25,975 bases of DNA from an uncultured Pseudomonadota bacterium (GTDB lineage: Bacteria; Pseudomonadota; Gammaproteobacteria; Burkholderiales; SG8-41), in contig CAMPGR010000041.1 in assembly GCA_946885605.1 (NCBI GenBank), positions 1 through 25,975 on the forward strand. Reading direction: 5' to 3'. Under the pieces are notes generated by a model. The model saw nothing but the letters and a program-made list of their open reading frames with translations. It searched no databases and was not told where the DNA came from. Shown here one piece after another: positions 15,098 to 23,076 of this stretch (position 1 is its first letter; every line of letters starts with the position of its first letter). The position numbers were made by a program, and so were the translations under genes.

Positions 15098-16795
15098 TCA
15101 CTGCGACAGCAGATCTATTTTTTTGGTGACCGGGTTCACGTATCCGCCCCAGAGGACCATCACACGATTGCGGTTCGGGTCGCCGCAGACGACAATGTGG
15201 ATGGTCTCCGGACTCGGCACGACGCGCACCAGTTCGTCCGGCCTGACGAGGTATTCCTCCGGATAGACGCCCACCCGAACCGCATCTCGGATGGTGAACG
15301 CCTCCGAGTGCCCGTACTTCAGGAGGAACTCCAATTCCCGGTACGGCACCCGCGCGTGCTCATACAGGTACTCCCGGATCTTCTGCTTCGTATACCCGGC
15401 AGCCGCGAGCGATTTCGCGACGGGTGGGGCGAGCAGCACCGTGATCATGTTCCTGAAGCCTTTCGGTCCCCGCTCGGCTAATCGTGCAAGGCACGGCTTC
15501 TTGGTGATTTCCACGGCCAGGAACTCGAGCGCCGTCTGCGCGGCGGTCTTGTCCGGCGTGCCATAGATCGCAGGCGGCCAGCCCCAAGTCACGGTGCCAC
15601 CCGCAGTGACCGTGCTGTCGCCCCTCGCAAACCCATGCTCGACGTGATACGGCTCCCATGGGCACTCCTTTTCGTTCTCCGCCAGCGTAAAGCAGAGCGG
15701 ATACCCGAAGGTGCCCATGTAGTTGCGACCCAGCTTGTAGCCGGCGATGTTCTTGATGATGAGTCCGAGCGCGCGGCCGATAGCCGGATTCGCCCCTTTT
15801 GCGATCAGCTGTCCGCCGCTCTCGATCCCGAACTTCTCTATCGCAGGCCCGCTGATGAGCAGGAACGGCAGCACCCCCCATGTCGTGCCGATATTGTTGA
15901 GGTTGTAGGCGTTGTCTGCGATCGCTTCCACGGCAGCGATCAGGAGCGGCATGCTCTCCGGGCGACATCCCGCCATGACGGCATTTGCCGCGATGTTCCA
16001 TGGGACAGCCGCCAGGTTCGCCTGGGGAAGCACCGCAATGGTTTCATCCGGCGAACGATTCGTATGCTTCAGGAACGCTTCGACGCGCTCGAGCGTAGGA
16101 GGGACGATGGGAAGCTCATCGGTCCACTCGCGCGTCCTGAAGTAGTCGTTAATCTCTTCGAACGTTCCTTCGTAGACGCTCTCGTTCGCGGCTCGAGCTG
16201 AATCGGGCGACTTCAGAGCTTCGCCGGAGACCGGCCTCGTCAGCCCCTCGACGATGCGCTTGAACAGAACGTCCGTAACGTTCTTCACGACCACGTCTTC
16301 CGGGTGCACGCCCACCGCGCCCGGATATTCTGCAATCCTGATGTCGTTCATCCCTTCCGCCTTCGCGGCGGCCTTCGCGATCGTGGTGAATCCCGTAGTG
16401 GTCACCACCACCGCCGGAATGCCGACTTTCTCCGCTTCGACTGCCGGCCTCACCGAGGCCGGGGTGCAGGTCCCTCATCCACCGTTGCCGGTAATGAGCG
16501 CATCGCACCCGCGCGCCTTCGCCAACGCGGCGATCTCGCGCGCCGTCTTCTTCTGCGAGGCCGGATCTCCGCCCACGAAGACGGTAGGAAACTCGCTGAA
16601 CGGGATCACCTTCACGCCAGGAAATTTCTCTTTGAAGAGCTGGCGGTAGGTCTGGAACATCAGCTCGCCCTTGAAGTGATTGTTATAGACCTCCCCGATC
16701 GTCTTCCCCTCGAGCGTATCGATATGGCGGCTGAGGCCTTTGTTGGCCGCGAGCGGCAATCCCTCGGGGCTGATGACTTTGTTCCTGTCCTTCAA
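15098..16795 (-). CDS. UGSC-like selenoprotein fused to a WTDxLPIVPPT domain; in-frame UGA = Sec107
   Basis: Read with the UGA at 16477-16475 as selenocysteine, this is one 565-residue protein. A normal translation breaks it into a 106-residue piece and a 3' piece in the same frame. Residues 1-200 are a UGSC-like redox domain: LEGKTIGEVYNNHFKGE, GCDALITGNGG-U-GTCTP (Sec107, Cys110, a U-x-x-C pair) and VGIPAVVVTTTGF. Residues about 205-565 are a second domain of unknown function with EWTDELPIVPPT (223-234), NAVMAGCRPESMP and CPWEPYHVEHGFARGDS. The second locus encodes the two domains as separate genes. Start is TTG at 16795, supported by CAGGAG 6 bp upstream. It is the first gene of the operon that reaches 8868. 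UGSC-containing proteins are a known selenoprotein family without assigned function. Confidence is high for Sec and low for any reaction. Confidence 0.87.
16441..16477 (-). promoter_or_regulatory. Bacterial SECIS hairpin after UGA (fusion selenoprotein)
   Basis: In the mRNA the UGA at 16477-16475 is followed by CCGGCCUC (16462-16455), loop GGU (16454-16452) and GAGGCCGG (16451-16444): eight perfect pairs. The loop begins 21 bases after the UGA, within the usual range for bacterial SECIS elements, and contains the G-U dinucleotide that SelB generally needs. An outer UGC/GCA pairing (16468-16466 with 16444-16442) can form in place of the lowest pair, leaving a small bulge. Confidence 0.8.
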
Positions 16796-16851
16796 TCCTG
16801 GCTCCTGTGCATTCGGCTCGCCTGTAATCTACTGCGAACGAACCTCACGCG

Positions 16852-16890
16852 CCAGAATATTGGGTTATTCTGGTATTACCTGCTGGAATA
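16852..16890. promoter_or_regulatory. Candidate CysB-like operator upstream of the selenoprotein operon
   Basis: CCAGAAT (16852-16858) and ATTCTGG (16867-16873) form a perfect inverted repeat. A third related element, CTGGAATA (16883-16890, reverse complement TATTCCAG), lies 9 bp further. They sit in the AT-richer stretch 57-95 bp upstream of the TTG start at 16795. The half-sites resemble the TTATTCC-type half-sites I recall for CysB, and the operon encodes a CysB-like regulator. Binding is inferred. Confidence 0.5.
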
Positions 16891-16917
16891 CTGACGCCGC
16901 GCCGGCGAGGAACGCAC

Positions 16918-16959
16918 AAAAAATAAAAACCCCGCCCGAGCACGCTCGAAAGCGGGGTT
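16918..16959 (-). terminator. Strong intrinsic terminator for the secreted repeat protein gene
   Basis: On the minus strand AACCCCGC (16959-16952) pairs with GCGGGGTT (16935-16928), with an inner CGAG/CTCG pairing, and is followed by TTTTTATTTTTT (16929-16918). It lies 57 bp past the stop at 17016 and insulates the selenoprotein operon from that gene. Confidence 0.9.
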
Positions 16960-17015
16960 AAATCCGACGCGGATGGATGAGTTGCGCGTCAGTCGCTTGT
17001 ACCCTGCGCTACGTA

Positions 17016-18785
17016 TCAATGCTTCTTGCCGTGGCCACCGCCCTTGTCCTTGTTTCCGTTGCCACGGTTGCCCGGACCGGAGGTCGAGCTGTCTGCCTGG
17101 AGACCAAGTCCCGCTTGCGCACTCGCGCCACGATGCTTGTTGCCGTCTGCGACACTCGCACCGGCGACCGCGCCGGCGCCCGGCCCACCGCGGCCAGGGG
17201 ATGTTACGTCGCCGCGAGCATGCCCTTTGTCTCCACCGCGGCTCGTCGAGGCACTGAACGCGCTGCTCCCGCGGTCGGCGCCGCTCGCATGGCTGGCCGC
17301 TGCACCGATCGCGCTGCTGCCGGAGTCGCGCCCGCCTGCGCTCGCCTTGCTTAGGGCAGCGCTTGCCGTTCCGCCACTTCGGCTTCCCGGATTCGACACA
17401 CTGCTTGACGCGGCCCCACGCGGCTGGGTGGTATTCGCTCCGCTCGCTCCCTCGGACACGCCTCGCGCCGGTCCACCCGTCGCTGCGGTGCTGTCTCGGC
17501 CAAGCGCGTGGGACTGGCTGGACGAAATGTTTGCAAGACGCTCACCGTCGCGCCCGTGCATCGAGCGTGCCGCACCTTGCCCGGACTGTGCCGGATGCAC
17601 TCCGACCGTGTGGGCGATATTGCCCCAGCCCATGCCTTGGCTGCGCAACTGAAGCACGCCCGCCATCTCGCTCGATTGGCCTTGGGCGTTCGTCACCGTC
17701 CCGCCCATCAATGCGGCCTCCATCTGCTGCGGAGTCGGGTTGTTGATACCTGCACCGGCGAGATCGCGACGGGCAAGCGTCGTGGCGCGATCGGCCTCGC
17801 CTTTGCCCATGTGTCCAGTGGGCGGAGTGAAAGTAGCGCTCTCGCCTGAGCCGGACAGCGTGACCGGCGTCCCATTCCGCAGGCCGTCGCGCAAGCTGGT
17901 TGCGCTCGAGCCCGAAGTGTTGCCGGCGGTCGATCCATTCGTGGCGGTGGTCGTGGACGTCGCCGTGCTGATGCTGTTGTTATTCCCGGTGATCATATTG
18001 TTGTTGTTGCCAACGACGTTGTTGTTGCCGGTGATGGTCGTTCCCCCCGGCAAGTAGATGTCTATATCGTTGATCGCCGTCGCACTGGCGTTGCTCGTGC
18101 TGGTGCTGCTCGAAGTGGCGCTCGGTGCGCTGGAACCGGTCGTGGCTTGAGACGGTGCAGCAGTACTCCCGGTCACATTACCGGTGCCACTGACCGCGGC
18201 ATTGGTGGTTGTCGATTTTGGAGACGCCGTAGTCGTATTGCCCGTTCCGCTGACTGCTGTGTTGGTCGTGCTCGAAGCGGGCGCAGTGCCCGCGGTACCA
18301 CCGCTGGGCGCAGCCGTGCTCGTCGGCGTGCTGCCTGTGCCGTTCGTCGCGACCGGGGCGCTCGTGCCGCTGGCGGCGGTCCCCGAACCGCTGACGGTAG
18401 AGGCGTTGACGGTCGTCGATCCGGAAGCGTTCACGTCGCCCGAACCGCTGTTTGTCGCCGTAACGGTGGTCGAGCCGGCCGCGTTGGTCGTGGCTTTCGT
18501 CGGGCTCGCAGTCGGTGTGCTCGCGCCGATGCTGCGCTCCTCTACCGGAGCCGCCGTACCGCTGGCCGCGGTACCCGAGCCGCTTACGGTCGCAGCGTTC
18601 ACCGTTGTGGAACCGGCAGCGTTGATGGCCCCCGAGCCACTACCCGTTGCATTGACGGTCGTTGACCCCGATGCATCGGTCATGGCCGTCTGCGCGAATG
18701 CTGCAGCGCCTGGGCAACTCAGCAGCGCCGCGCTTACTGCGGCGGCAATCACGCTCTTTCGGTGTTGCAATCTGCTCATCGTCAT
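17016..18785 (-). CDS. Secreted low-complexity repeat protein with a conserved core domain
   Basis: A 589-residue protein starting MTMSRLQHRK; the ATG at 18785 follows AAAGGAG by 5 bp. There is a signal peptide (SVIAAAVSAALLSCPGAAAF, cleavage near AQT). Residues 40-81 and 104-145 are two copies of a 42-residue Ser/Thr/Gly unit (GSTTVNA...SGSGTAASGT.AP). Residues 253-270 contain three GNNN repeats, as in stacked beta-solenoid turns. Residues about 301-400 form the only globular-looking part: GHMGKGEADRATTLARRDLA, TPQQMEAALMGGTV, then LRSQGMGWGNIAHTVGV. I recognise this core pattern from exported betaproteobacterial proteins of unknown function. The rest is Gly/Ser/Ala-rich and ends in a basic GNKDKGGGHGKKH tail. 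It is probably a surface or periplasmic polymer-like protein. The gene stands alone between its own ribosome binding site and terminator. Confidence 0.82.
   Translation of the reverse strand: MTMSRLQHRKSVIAAAVSAALLSCPGAAAFAQTAMTDASGSTTVNATGSGSGAINAAGSTTVNAATVSGSGTAASGTAAPVEERSIGASTPTASPTKATTNAAGSTTVTATNSGSGDVNASGSTTVNASTVSGSGTAASGTSAPVATNGTGSTPTSTAAPSGGTAGTAPASSTTNTAVSGTGNTTTASPKSTTTNAAVSGTGNVTGSTAAPSQATTGSSAPSATSSSTSTSNASATAINDIDIYLPGGTTITGNNNVVGNNNNMITGNNNSISTATSTTTATNGSTAGNTSGSSATSLRDGLRNGTPVTLSGSGESATFTPPTGHMGKGEADRATTLARRDLAGAGINNPTPQQMEAALMGGTVTNAQGQSSEMAGVLQLRSQGMGWGNIAHTVGVHPAQSGQGAARSMHGRDGERLANISSSQSHALGRDSTAATGGPARGVSEGASGANTTQPRGAASSSVSNPGSRSGGTASAALSKASAGGRDSGSSAIGAAASHASGADRGSSAFSASTSRGGDKGHARGDVTSPGRGGPGAGAVAGASVADGNKHRGASAQAGLGLQADSSTSGPGNRGNGNKDKGGGHGKKH
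18351..18476 (-). repeat. Intragenic 126-bp direct repeat, second copy
   Basis: This encodes residues 104-145 of the secreted protein. It is the second copy of the 42-residue unit, 192 bp (64 residues) from the first. Differences such as NATGSGSG against TATNSGSG show that the copies have diverged. Confidence 0.7.
18543..18668 (-). repeat. Intragenic 126-bp direct repeat, first copy
   Basis: This encodes residues 40-81 of the secreted protein and matches the 18351-18476 copy over the whole 42 residues, including the identical SGSGTAASGT near its end. Confidence 0.7.
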
Positions 18786-18975
18786 AATGGCTCCTTTCAG
18801 TTTGCCATGGCGAAGTTTCTCCCTGACGATCAAACTGCTCGGGCAACACTTCGAGTTGGAATTGTTGACCGGGCGAGCCGCCAGGAAGCGGCGCCGGTTG
18901 ATATAGAGGGTGGGCGCGTCTTACGGTGTAGCGCCCTGCACCAAGCAATCAGGGTAACTGTGACGACCGTAACGT

Positions 18976-19545
18976 TCAGCGCGCAATTCTCGAATCCTCT
19001 AATGCCAGCTTCGATACAAGAGCATAGAACCGCTGATAGAACTCGGGGTCCGCAATGGTTTCCCGGCTGATCGGTCGCAAGACTTTCGCCGAGCCTGCGG
19101 GCACGGTGACGGTGGCCCATCCTATGCCGAAAGCGCGATGCTGCTTTTCCGCCTGCACTTGGTTCACTTCCTTCATCGCAGTGGCATAGACCGTGCTCGT
19201 TCCGTCGTTGTTGTCCGCGCACGACGTTTGCAGGCGCAAGGTGACGTTGGTCTCATCGCCCTCCTGGAACTCCTTGACACCCGTGAGCGTGGCCGATTCC
19301 GCAGTCGCGCGGTCGAGCATGTAGCCTTGTGCGAGAAAGGCCCGCTTCACGCTCCAGCAGGCGATCTTGCTCGGATGATTCACCTTGGCGCTGAACGGCG
19401 TAGTTGCGTCGAAAGCCTCCTTGCGATGGATGTCTTTGGTACTCGCGCAGCCTCCAAGCAAAAAGGCTGCCGCAAAGACGGACATTAACCCATGCCAGCC
19501 GGAGCTGAAGGAGCTCACGCAGTAAGCGCTTTCACGAGCGCGCAC
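18976..19545 (-). CDS. DUF2242-type lipoprotein
   Basis: From the GTG at 19545 this is a 189-residue protein. It has a hydrophobic segment ending in the lipobox LLGGC (Cys33) and is therefore probably anchored in the outer or inner membrane. The mature part matches the DUF2242 pattern: ACWSVKRAFLAQGYMLDRAT, TGVKEFQEGDE, LQTSCADNNDGTSTVYATAM, then SAKVLRPISRETIADPEFYQ and RFYALV. Function is unknown; I know the family mainly from Betaproteobacteria. The start is uncertain: the frame is open to a GTG at 19659 and an ATG at 19635, and an ATG at 19482 lies just before the lipobox; none has a strong ribosome binding site. I prefer 19545 because it gives a basic RAR n-region. The neighbours give no hint of its role. 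Confidence 0.75.
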   Translation of the reverse strand: MRARESAYCVSSFSSGWHGLMSVFAAAFLLGGCASTKDIHRKEAFDATTPFSAKVNHPSKIACWSVKRAFLAQGYMLDRATAESATLTGVKEFQEGDETNVTLRLQTSCADNNDGTSTVYATAMKEVNQVQAEKQHRAFGIGWATVTVPAGSAKVLRPISRETIADPEFYQRFYALVSKLALEDSRIAR

Positions 19546-19891
19546 TGCGAAGACACATCCCGAGGAAGGCACACCGTCAAGGGTCATGCTGCCCGTAGCT
19601 CCGAACGTTGAAGTCTTAAGCAGGGCAGAGACCATACCGCCAGTCACTGCCCTGGCTCGTTGGCTTTAGCAAACCACGCTTGAAGACAACGGCATCATAT
19701 GTGACCACAGAGCCCAAAACGGAGTTCAAGACGCAACCGGCGATACCCCGTCTTCGGATAGCAATATTTAAACCGGCGACGCGTGAAATTCAGTCATTCC
19801 AACGGTATGCGGTATACCGCCGCATTGGTTTTTTTTGCGCGAATTGCGCCCACTTGGTGTGTGACTTGTCATCTCACTCGGGGTGTATGTT
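19546..19891. other. Gap between DUF2242 gene and asparaginase-like gene
   Basis: A gap of about 345 bp if the lipoprotein starts at 19545. It should hold the lipoprotein promoter (minus strand). The only clear structure is the plus-strand terminator-like element at 19799-19836. A 71-codon open frame at 19680-19895 (plus) has no ribosome binding site and no recognisable similarity. Confidence 0.5.
19799..19836 (+). terminator. Orphan plus-strand terminator-like hairpin
   Basis: CGGTAT (19803-19808) pairs with ATACCG (19814-19819); alternatively ATGCGG (19807-19812) pairs with CCGCAT (19820-19825). A run of eight T residues follows at 19829-19836. The 12-bp palindrome GCGGTATACCGC lies at its centre. 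No plus-strand gene ends here, so it may terminate a small RNA or antisense transcript, or the palindrome may be a protein site. Confidence 0.5.
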
Positions 19892-20899
19892 TTAGTACGT
19901 TTTCATCATCCGCTGGATTTCGATGGGGTCACGCGTTTTCGTGAGCGCGAGCATGAGGAGAATGCGCGCCTTTCGTGGAAGAAGATTATCGGCGAGGATC
20001 AATCCCCGTTCGACCAGTGCTCGGCGCGGCATGACCCGCCCGCTGCCGGCCTGACTGGCGACGACGACCGGCACGCCGGCCTTCGCGACTTCGGCGAGCG
20101 CGTCGAGAAACGCCCGTGGCGCCCCGCCGCTTCCTATACCGGCAGCAACGAGTCCCTGGCATCCCGCGGCAAGCGCAGCAACCGAAGTACCATCAGCGCC
20201 TGCATAGGCAAGCGCAATTTCGACGCGCGGCAGCACGCTTATGTGCTCCACGTCGAACTCGGTGCGGTGAGTGTGCAATCGCGTCGTGTCGCGATAAAAC
20301 ACCACCTCGCCGTCCGAGTCGGCGTAGCCGAGGAATCCCAGATCCGCGGACTTGAAGGTGTCCACGCGCGATGTGCTCGACTTCGTCACTTCCCGCGCCG
20401 CCTGAATCTGGTTGTTCAGCACCACCAGCACGCCGCGATTGGCCGCCGCCGGGCTCGCCGCGACACGCACGCAATCGAGCAGATTCAGCTCGGCATCATT
20501 GCTGATCGCGGTCATCGGCCGCATGGCGCCGGTGACGACGACCGGCTTGGAGCTTTGGATCGTGAGATTCAGAAAATAAGCCGTCTCCTCCAGGCTCGAG
20601 GTGCCGTGCGCGAGCGCGACGCCGGCGGTTTCCGGTGCGTCGCGCAGGATGGCGTTGATGCGCCGGGCGAGCTCGGGCCATCGGGCTGGCGACAGCTCTC
20701 CACCGTAGACGTTTGCGAACTGCTCGGCGCGCACCGAGGCGATGCGATCGAGCTCGGGCAGACGGGCGAGCATCTCCTCTATGGTGTAGTGACGGTCGGC
20801 GTAGCCGTAATTGATGAAATCGGTGCGCGACTCGCCAATGCACGAAATGCTGCCGCCTGTCCCGATCACGTGCACGACGGGACGCGCCTGCGTGGTCAT
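19892..20899 (-). CDS. Asparaginase-fold amidohydrolase with altered substrate pocket
   Basis: A 335-residue protein of the L-asparaginase I/II family, without a signal peptide and so probably cytoplasmic. GTGGSIS (13-19) corresponds to the first threonine loop, with S17 in place of the nucleophile T12 of E. coli AnsB. HGTSSLEETAYF (98-109) keeps T89 (T100 here), but D90 is S101. VTK (171-173) keeps K162. The AnsB pair S58-Q59, which binds the substrate's alpha-carboxylate and amino group, aligns with G66-G67. The hydrolytic set is therefore largely kept while the amino-acid-binding residues are lost, so asparagine is an unlikely substrate; an amide or lactam lacking the alpha-amino acid group is possible. 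The gene starts 19 bp after the broken TctC gene, with GGAGGG 9 bp before its ATG. Confidence 0.9.
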   Translation of the reverse strand: MTTQARPVVHVIGTGGSISCIGESRTDFINYGYADRHYTIEEMLARLPELDRIASVRAEQFANVYGGELSPARWPELARRINAILRDAPETAGVALAHGTSSLEETAYFLNLTIQSSKPVVVTGAMRPMTAISNDAELNLLDCVRVAASPAAANRGVLVVLNNQIQAAREVTKSSTSRVDTFKSADLGFLGYADSDGEVVFYRDTTRLHTHRTEFDVEHISVLPRVEIALAYAGADGTSVAALAAGCQGLVAAGIGSGGAPRAFLDALAEVAKAGVPVVVASQAGSGRVMPRRALVERGLILADNLLPRKARILLMLALTKTRDPIEIQRMMKTY

Positions 20900-20918
20900 C
20901 GCGAGAATCCCTCCACGA

Positions 20919-21937
20919 TCAGTTCGGCTCGATCCCCGTCGCTTTGATCACCTTGCTCCACTTCGCGATCTCCGACTCGACGAGCGCGCGGAACTCCTCC
21001 GTCGTCCCGCCCGCCACTTCCGCGCCCTGCTGCTCGAACTGCGTCTCGACCTCTTTCGTCCTCAGCAACTGGCCGATATCCGCGTTGATCTGCTTCACGA
21101 TCGCTGTGGGAGTGCGCGCGGGCGCCAGGACGCCGTACCAGGTGGACGTCTCGAATCCGGGGAAACCGGCCTCGGCGATCGTCGGCAGGTCGGGAGCGAG
21201 GGACGAGCGCTTGCTGCTCGAGATCGCTATCGCCCGCACGCGCTTCGCCTTCATCTGCGCAGCGCCACGGGAGTCGTCGCCATCATGAGCTGCGCTTCGT
21301 TCGCCAGCACGGCGGTCATGGCCGGCCCCGCGCCCTTGTACGGTACGTGCACGACGTCGATGCCCGCGACGTTGCAGAAGAGCGCGGCGGAAAGATGCGA
21401 CACCCCGCCGGTGCCCGAGGACGAGTAGTTCAGCTTCCCGGGGCGCGACTTTGCAAACTCGATCAGCTCCTTCACCGATTTCGCGGGCAGGGAGGGATTT
21501 GCGATGAGGATATTCGGCGCCCGCGCCAGAAGAATGACGTGCTCGAAGTCTTTCACCGCGTCATACGGCAGCTTGCGGTAGAGCGCCGTGTTGACCGCGT
21601 GTGACATGGAGACGGTCTGAATCGTGTAGCCGTCCGGCGCGGCTTTCGACACGATGACCGTACCGATGGTCGATGCCGCACCGGGACGATTGTCCACCAC
21701 GACCGGATAGGACCAGCTTTCGGTCAGCTTCTGCGCGACGATGCGCCCCATCACATCGGTGCCGCCGCCGGGCGCAAAAGCGATCACCATGCGCACCGGC
21801 TTGGTCGGATAGGTCTGCGCCAGCGCGGGAACCACACTGCCCAGGCTCACCGCGGATGCAACCGCCCACAAGGCGAGCGAGACTCTGCAGCCCCGCCGAT
21901 TGCGGAGATGGTCTCCGCGCCCCCATCGAACATTCAT
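20919..21937 (-). pseudogene. TctC/Bug solute-binding protein gene, frameshifted
   Basis: The 5' part (21937-21251) starts MNVRWGRGDH with GAGGGGGAAG upstream, has a signal peptide ending PALAQT and the motifs YPTKPVRMVIAFAPGGGTDV, VVVDNRPGAAS, PDGYTI and HVPYKGAGPA. It stops early after TTPVALRR. The 3' part (to 20919) continues in the -1 frame as QMKAKRVRAIAISSSKRSS through the normal C-terminus. Adding one base, reading CTGCCGCAGATG in place of CTGCGCAGATG on the coding strand, restores the family pattern VALPQMKA. The break is therefore a single-base deletion near 21259, either a real mutation or a sequencing error. All other motifs and the length (about 339 residues) are intact. It is the third gene of the second selenoprotein operon. 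Confidence 0.88.
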
Positions 21938-21989
21938 GATCTTCCCCCTCGAAATAGGTTTCGCTTTTGTCGGCACGCAAGACCGGCGA

Positions 21990-23069
21990 TCACGCGCTTG
22001 CCCGGACTTCAGCCGTTTCCACAGGCTTCGATACGGCAAGGCTTTGCCCGCCCGCGGTCGGCAGGAACATGGACTTCCCGCCCGCGCCGCCACCGACGAT
22101 CGTGACGAGATCGCGCGGCTCGCGGATGATCGGCACCATCGAATGGTCATCGCTGCGATCGACGAACTCGGGAAAGCGCGGCCCCTTGGACTTCCCGCGG
22201 TTCTTCACGAGCCCCCAGGGCTGGCGCGCGCGCTCGAACAGCGCCCGCTGCACGTCCTGCTTGCTCCATCCCGCCGCAGCGATGTGCCGGGCATGCTCGA
22301 TGCCGAGAACGAGCACCGGGTTGCCCTGCGAATAAAGGTTATTGACCCCCAGCGTTCCCATGCACGACGCGAACGTGCGCATGATCTCGTCGGGATCGGT
22401 CTGGATGTTCTCGGTCATGCTGTGCGGCGCCTCGGTATTCACGACCGTCACCACGCTCTCGTCCCGGCCGTAGCCGCGCTCGACATGCAGCGGCTCCCAG
22501 GGATTTGCCGCTTCGTATTCGGCGATGCAGTAGGTGTACTTGCCGGGATGCCCTGTTTGCGATGCGTCCACCCCGGGCCCCGCTCCGCCGATATTGATCA
22601 GTATCAGGCGCAGCGCCCGACCGATTGTTGCGTTGGCGCGCCACCCGGGCCCAAACAAGCCACGACCGCAATTGATGCGCAGCCGCTGGACGATCGGCCC
22701 GTTGACGATGATGAGCGGCGCGCCCGCGTGGGTCGTCGTCTGCCGATGCGAGAGCCCGTACTCCGGCTCCGACACGGCCTGCAGCGCCGCGACGATGACC
22801 GGCAGGTACTCCGGCTTGGCGCCCGCCATCACGGCGTTGACCGCGATCTGCCTCATCGTCGCGACACCCATCCTCGGCGGGACGACGCTGATCGTGTCCT
22901 CGGCGTCGCGCCACGGCATGCCGGCGAGCATCGCCTGCACGCGTTCTTCGGTGGGCGGGACGATCGGCAGGCCGTCGGTCCAGCCGCGCTCGTAGAAGTA
23001 GTCGTTGACGTCCTCGAAGCTGTCGTGGGATTCGACCATGCGCGGGATCTCGGCTTTCACGGGACGCAT
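21990..23069 (-). CDS. WTDxLPIVPPT-domain protein of unknown function (partner of UGSC selenoprotein)
   Basis: A 359-residue protein colinear with the C-terminal domain of the fused selenoprotein at 15098-16795. Shared blocks are GWTDGLPIVPPTEERV (29-44), NAVMAGAKPEYLPVIVAALQ, a central P(L/F)LI(I/L).GP segment, IGRALRLI, and NPWEPLHVERGYGRDES. There is no signal peptide or membrane helix. It begins 7 bp after the stop of the selenoprotein gene and must be co-translated with it. The ATG at 23069 is only one base from the GGAGG site; the GTG at 23060, ten bases away, may be the real start. I know no assigned function for this domain. Fusion in one locus and adjacency in the other imply that it works with the selenoprotein. 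The mature protein ends with an alanine-rich tail. Confidence 0.85.
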   Translation of the reverse strand: MRPVKAEIPRMVESHDSFEDVNDYFYERGWTDGLPIVPPTEERVQAMLAGMPWRDAEDTISVVPPRMGVATMRQIAVNAVMAGAKPEYLPVIVAALQAVSEPEYGLSHRQTTTHAGAPLIIVNGPIVQRLRINCGRGLFGPGWRANATIGRALRLILINIGGAGPGVDASQTGHPGKYTYCIAEYEAANPWEPLHVERGYGRDESVVTVVNTEAPHSMTENIQTDPDEIMRTFASCMGTLGVNNLYSQGNPVLVLGIEHARHIAAAGWSKQDVQRALFERARQPWGLVKNRGKSKGPRFPEFVDRSDDHSMVPIIREPRDLVTIVGGGAGGKSMFLPTAGGQSLAVSKPVETAEVRASA

Positions 23070-23076
23070 TCCTCCG

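Noticed and set aside
16475..16477. In-frame TGA read as a true stop, making the locus a pseudogene
   Set aside because: Sequence on both sides is conserved with the paralogue at 23077-23691, which has TGA at the same place; the residue context is the UGSC-like motif and a hairpin at SECIS spacing follows.
18184..18906. 240-codon plus-strand Val/Ala/Pro-rich frame opposite the repeat protein
   Set aside because: It is the complement of a Ser/Thr/Gly repeat; the minus-strand frame has a signal peptide, ribosome binding site and terminator.
19680..19895. Plus-strand 71-codon frame as a small gene
   Set aside because: No ribosome binding site, no similarity I recognise, and it runs through the terminator-like hairpin at 19799-19836.
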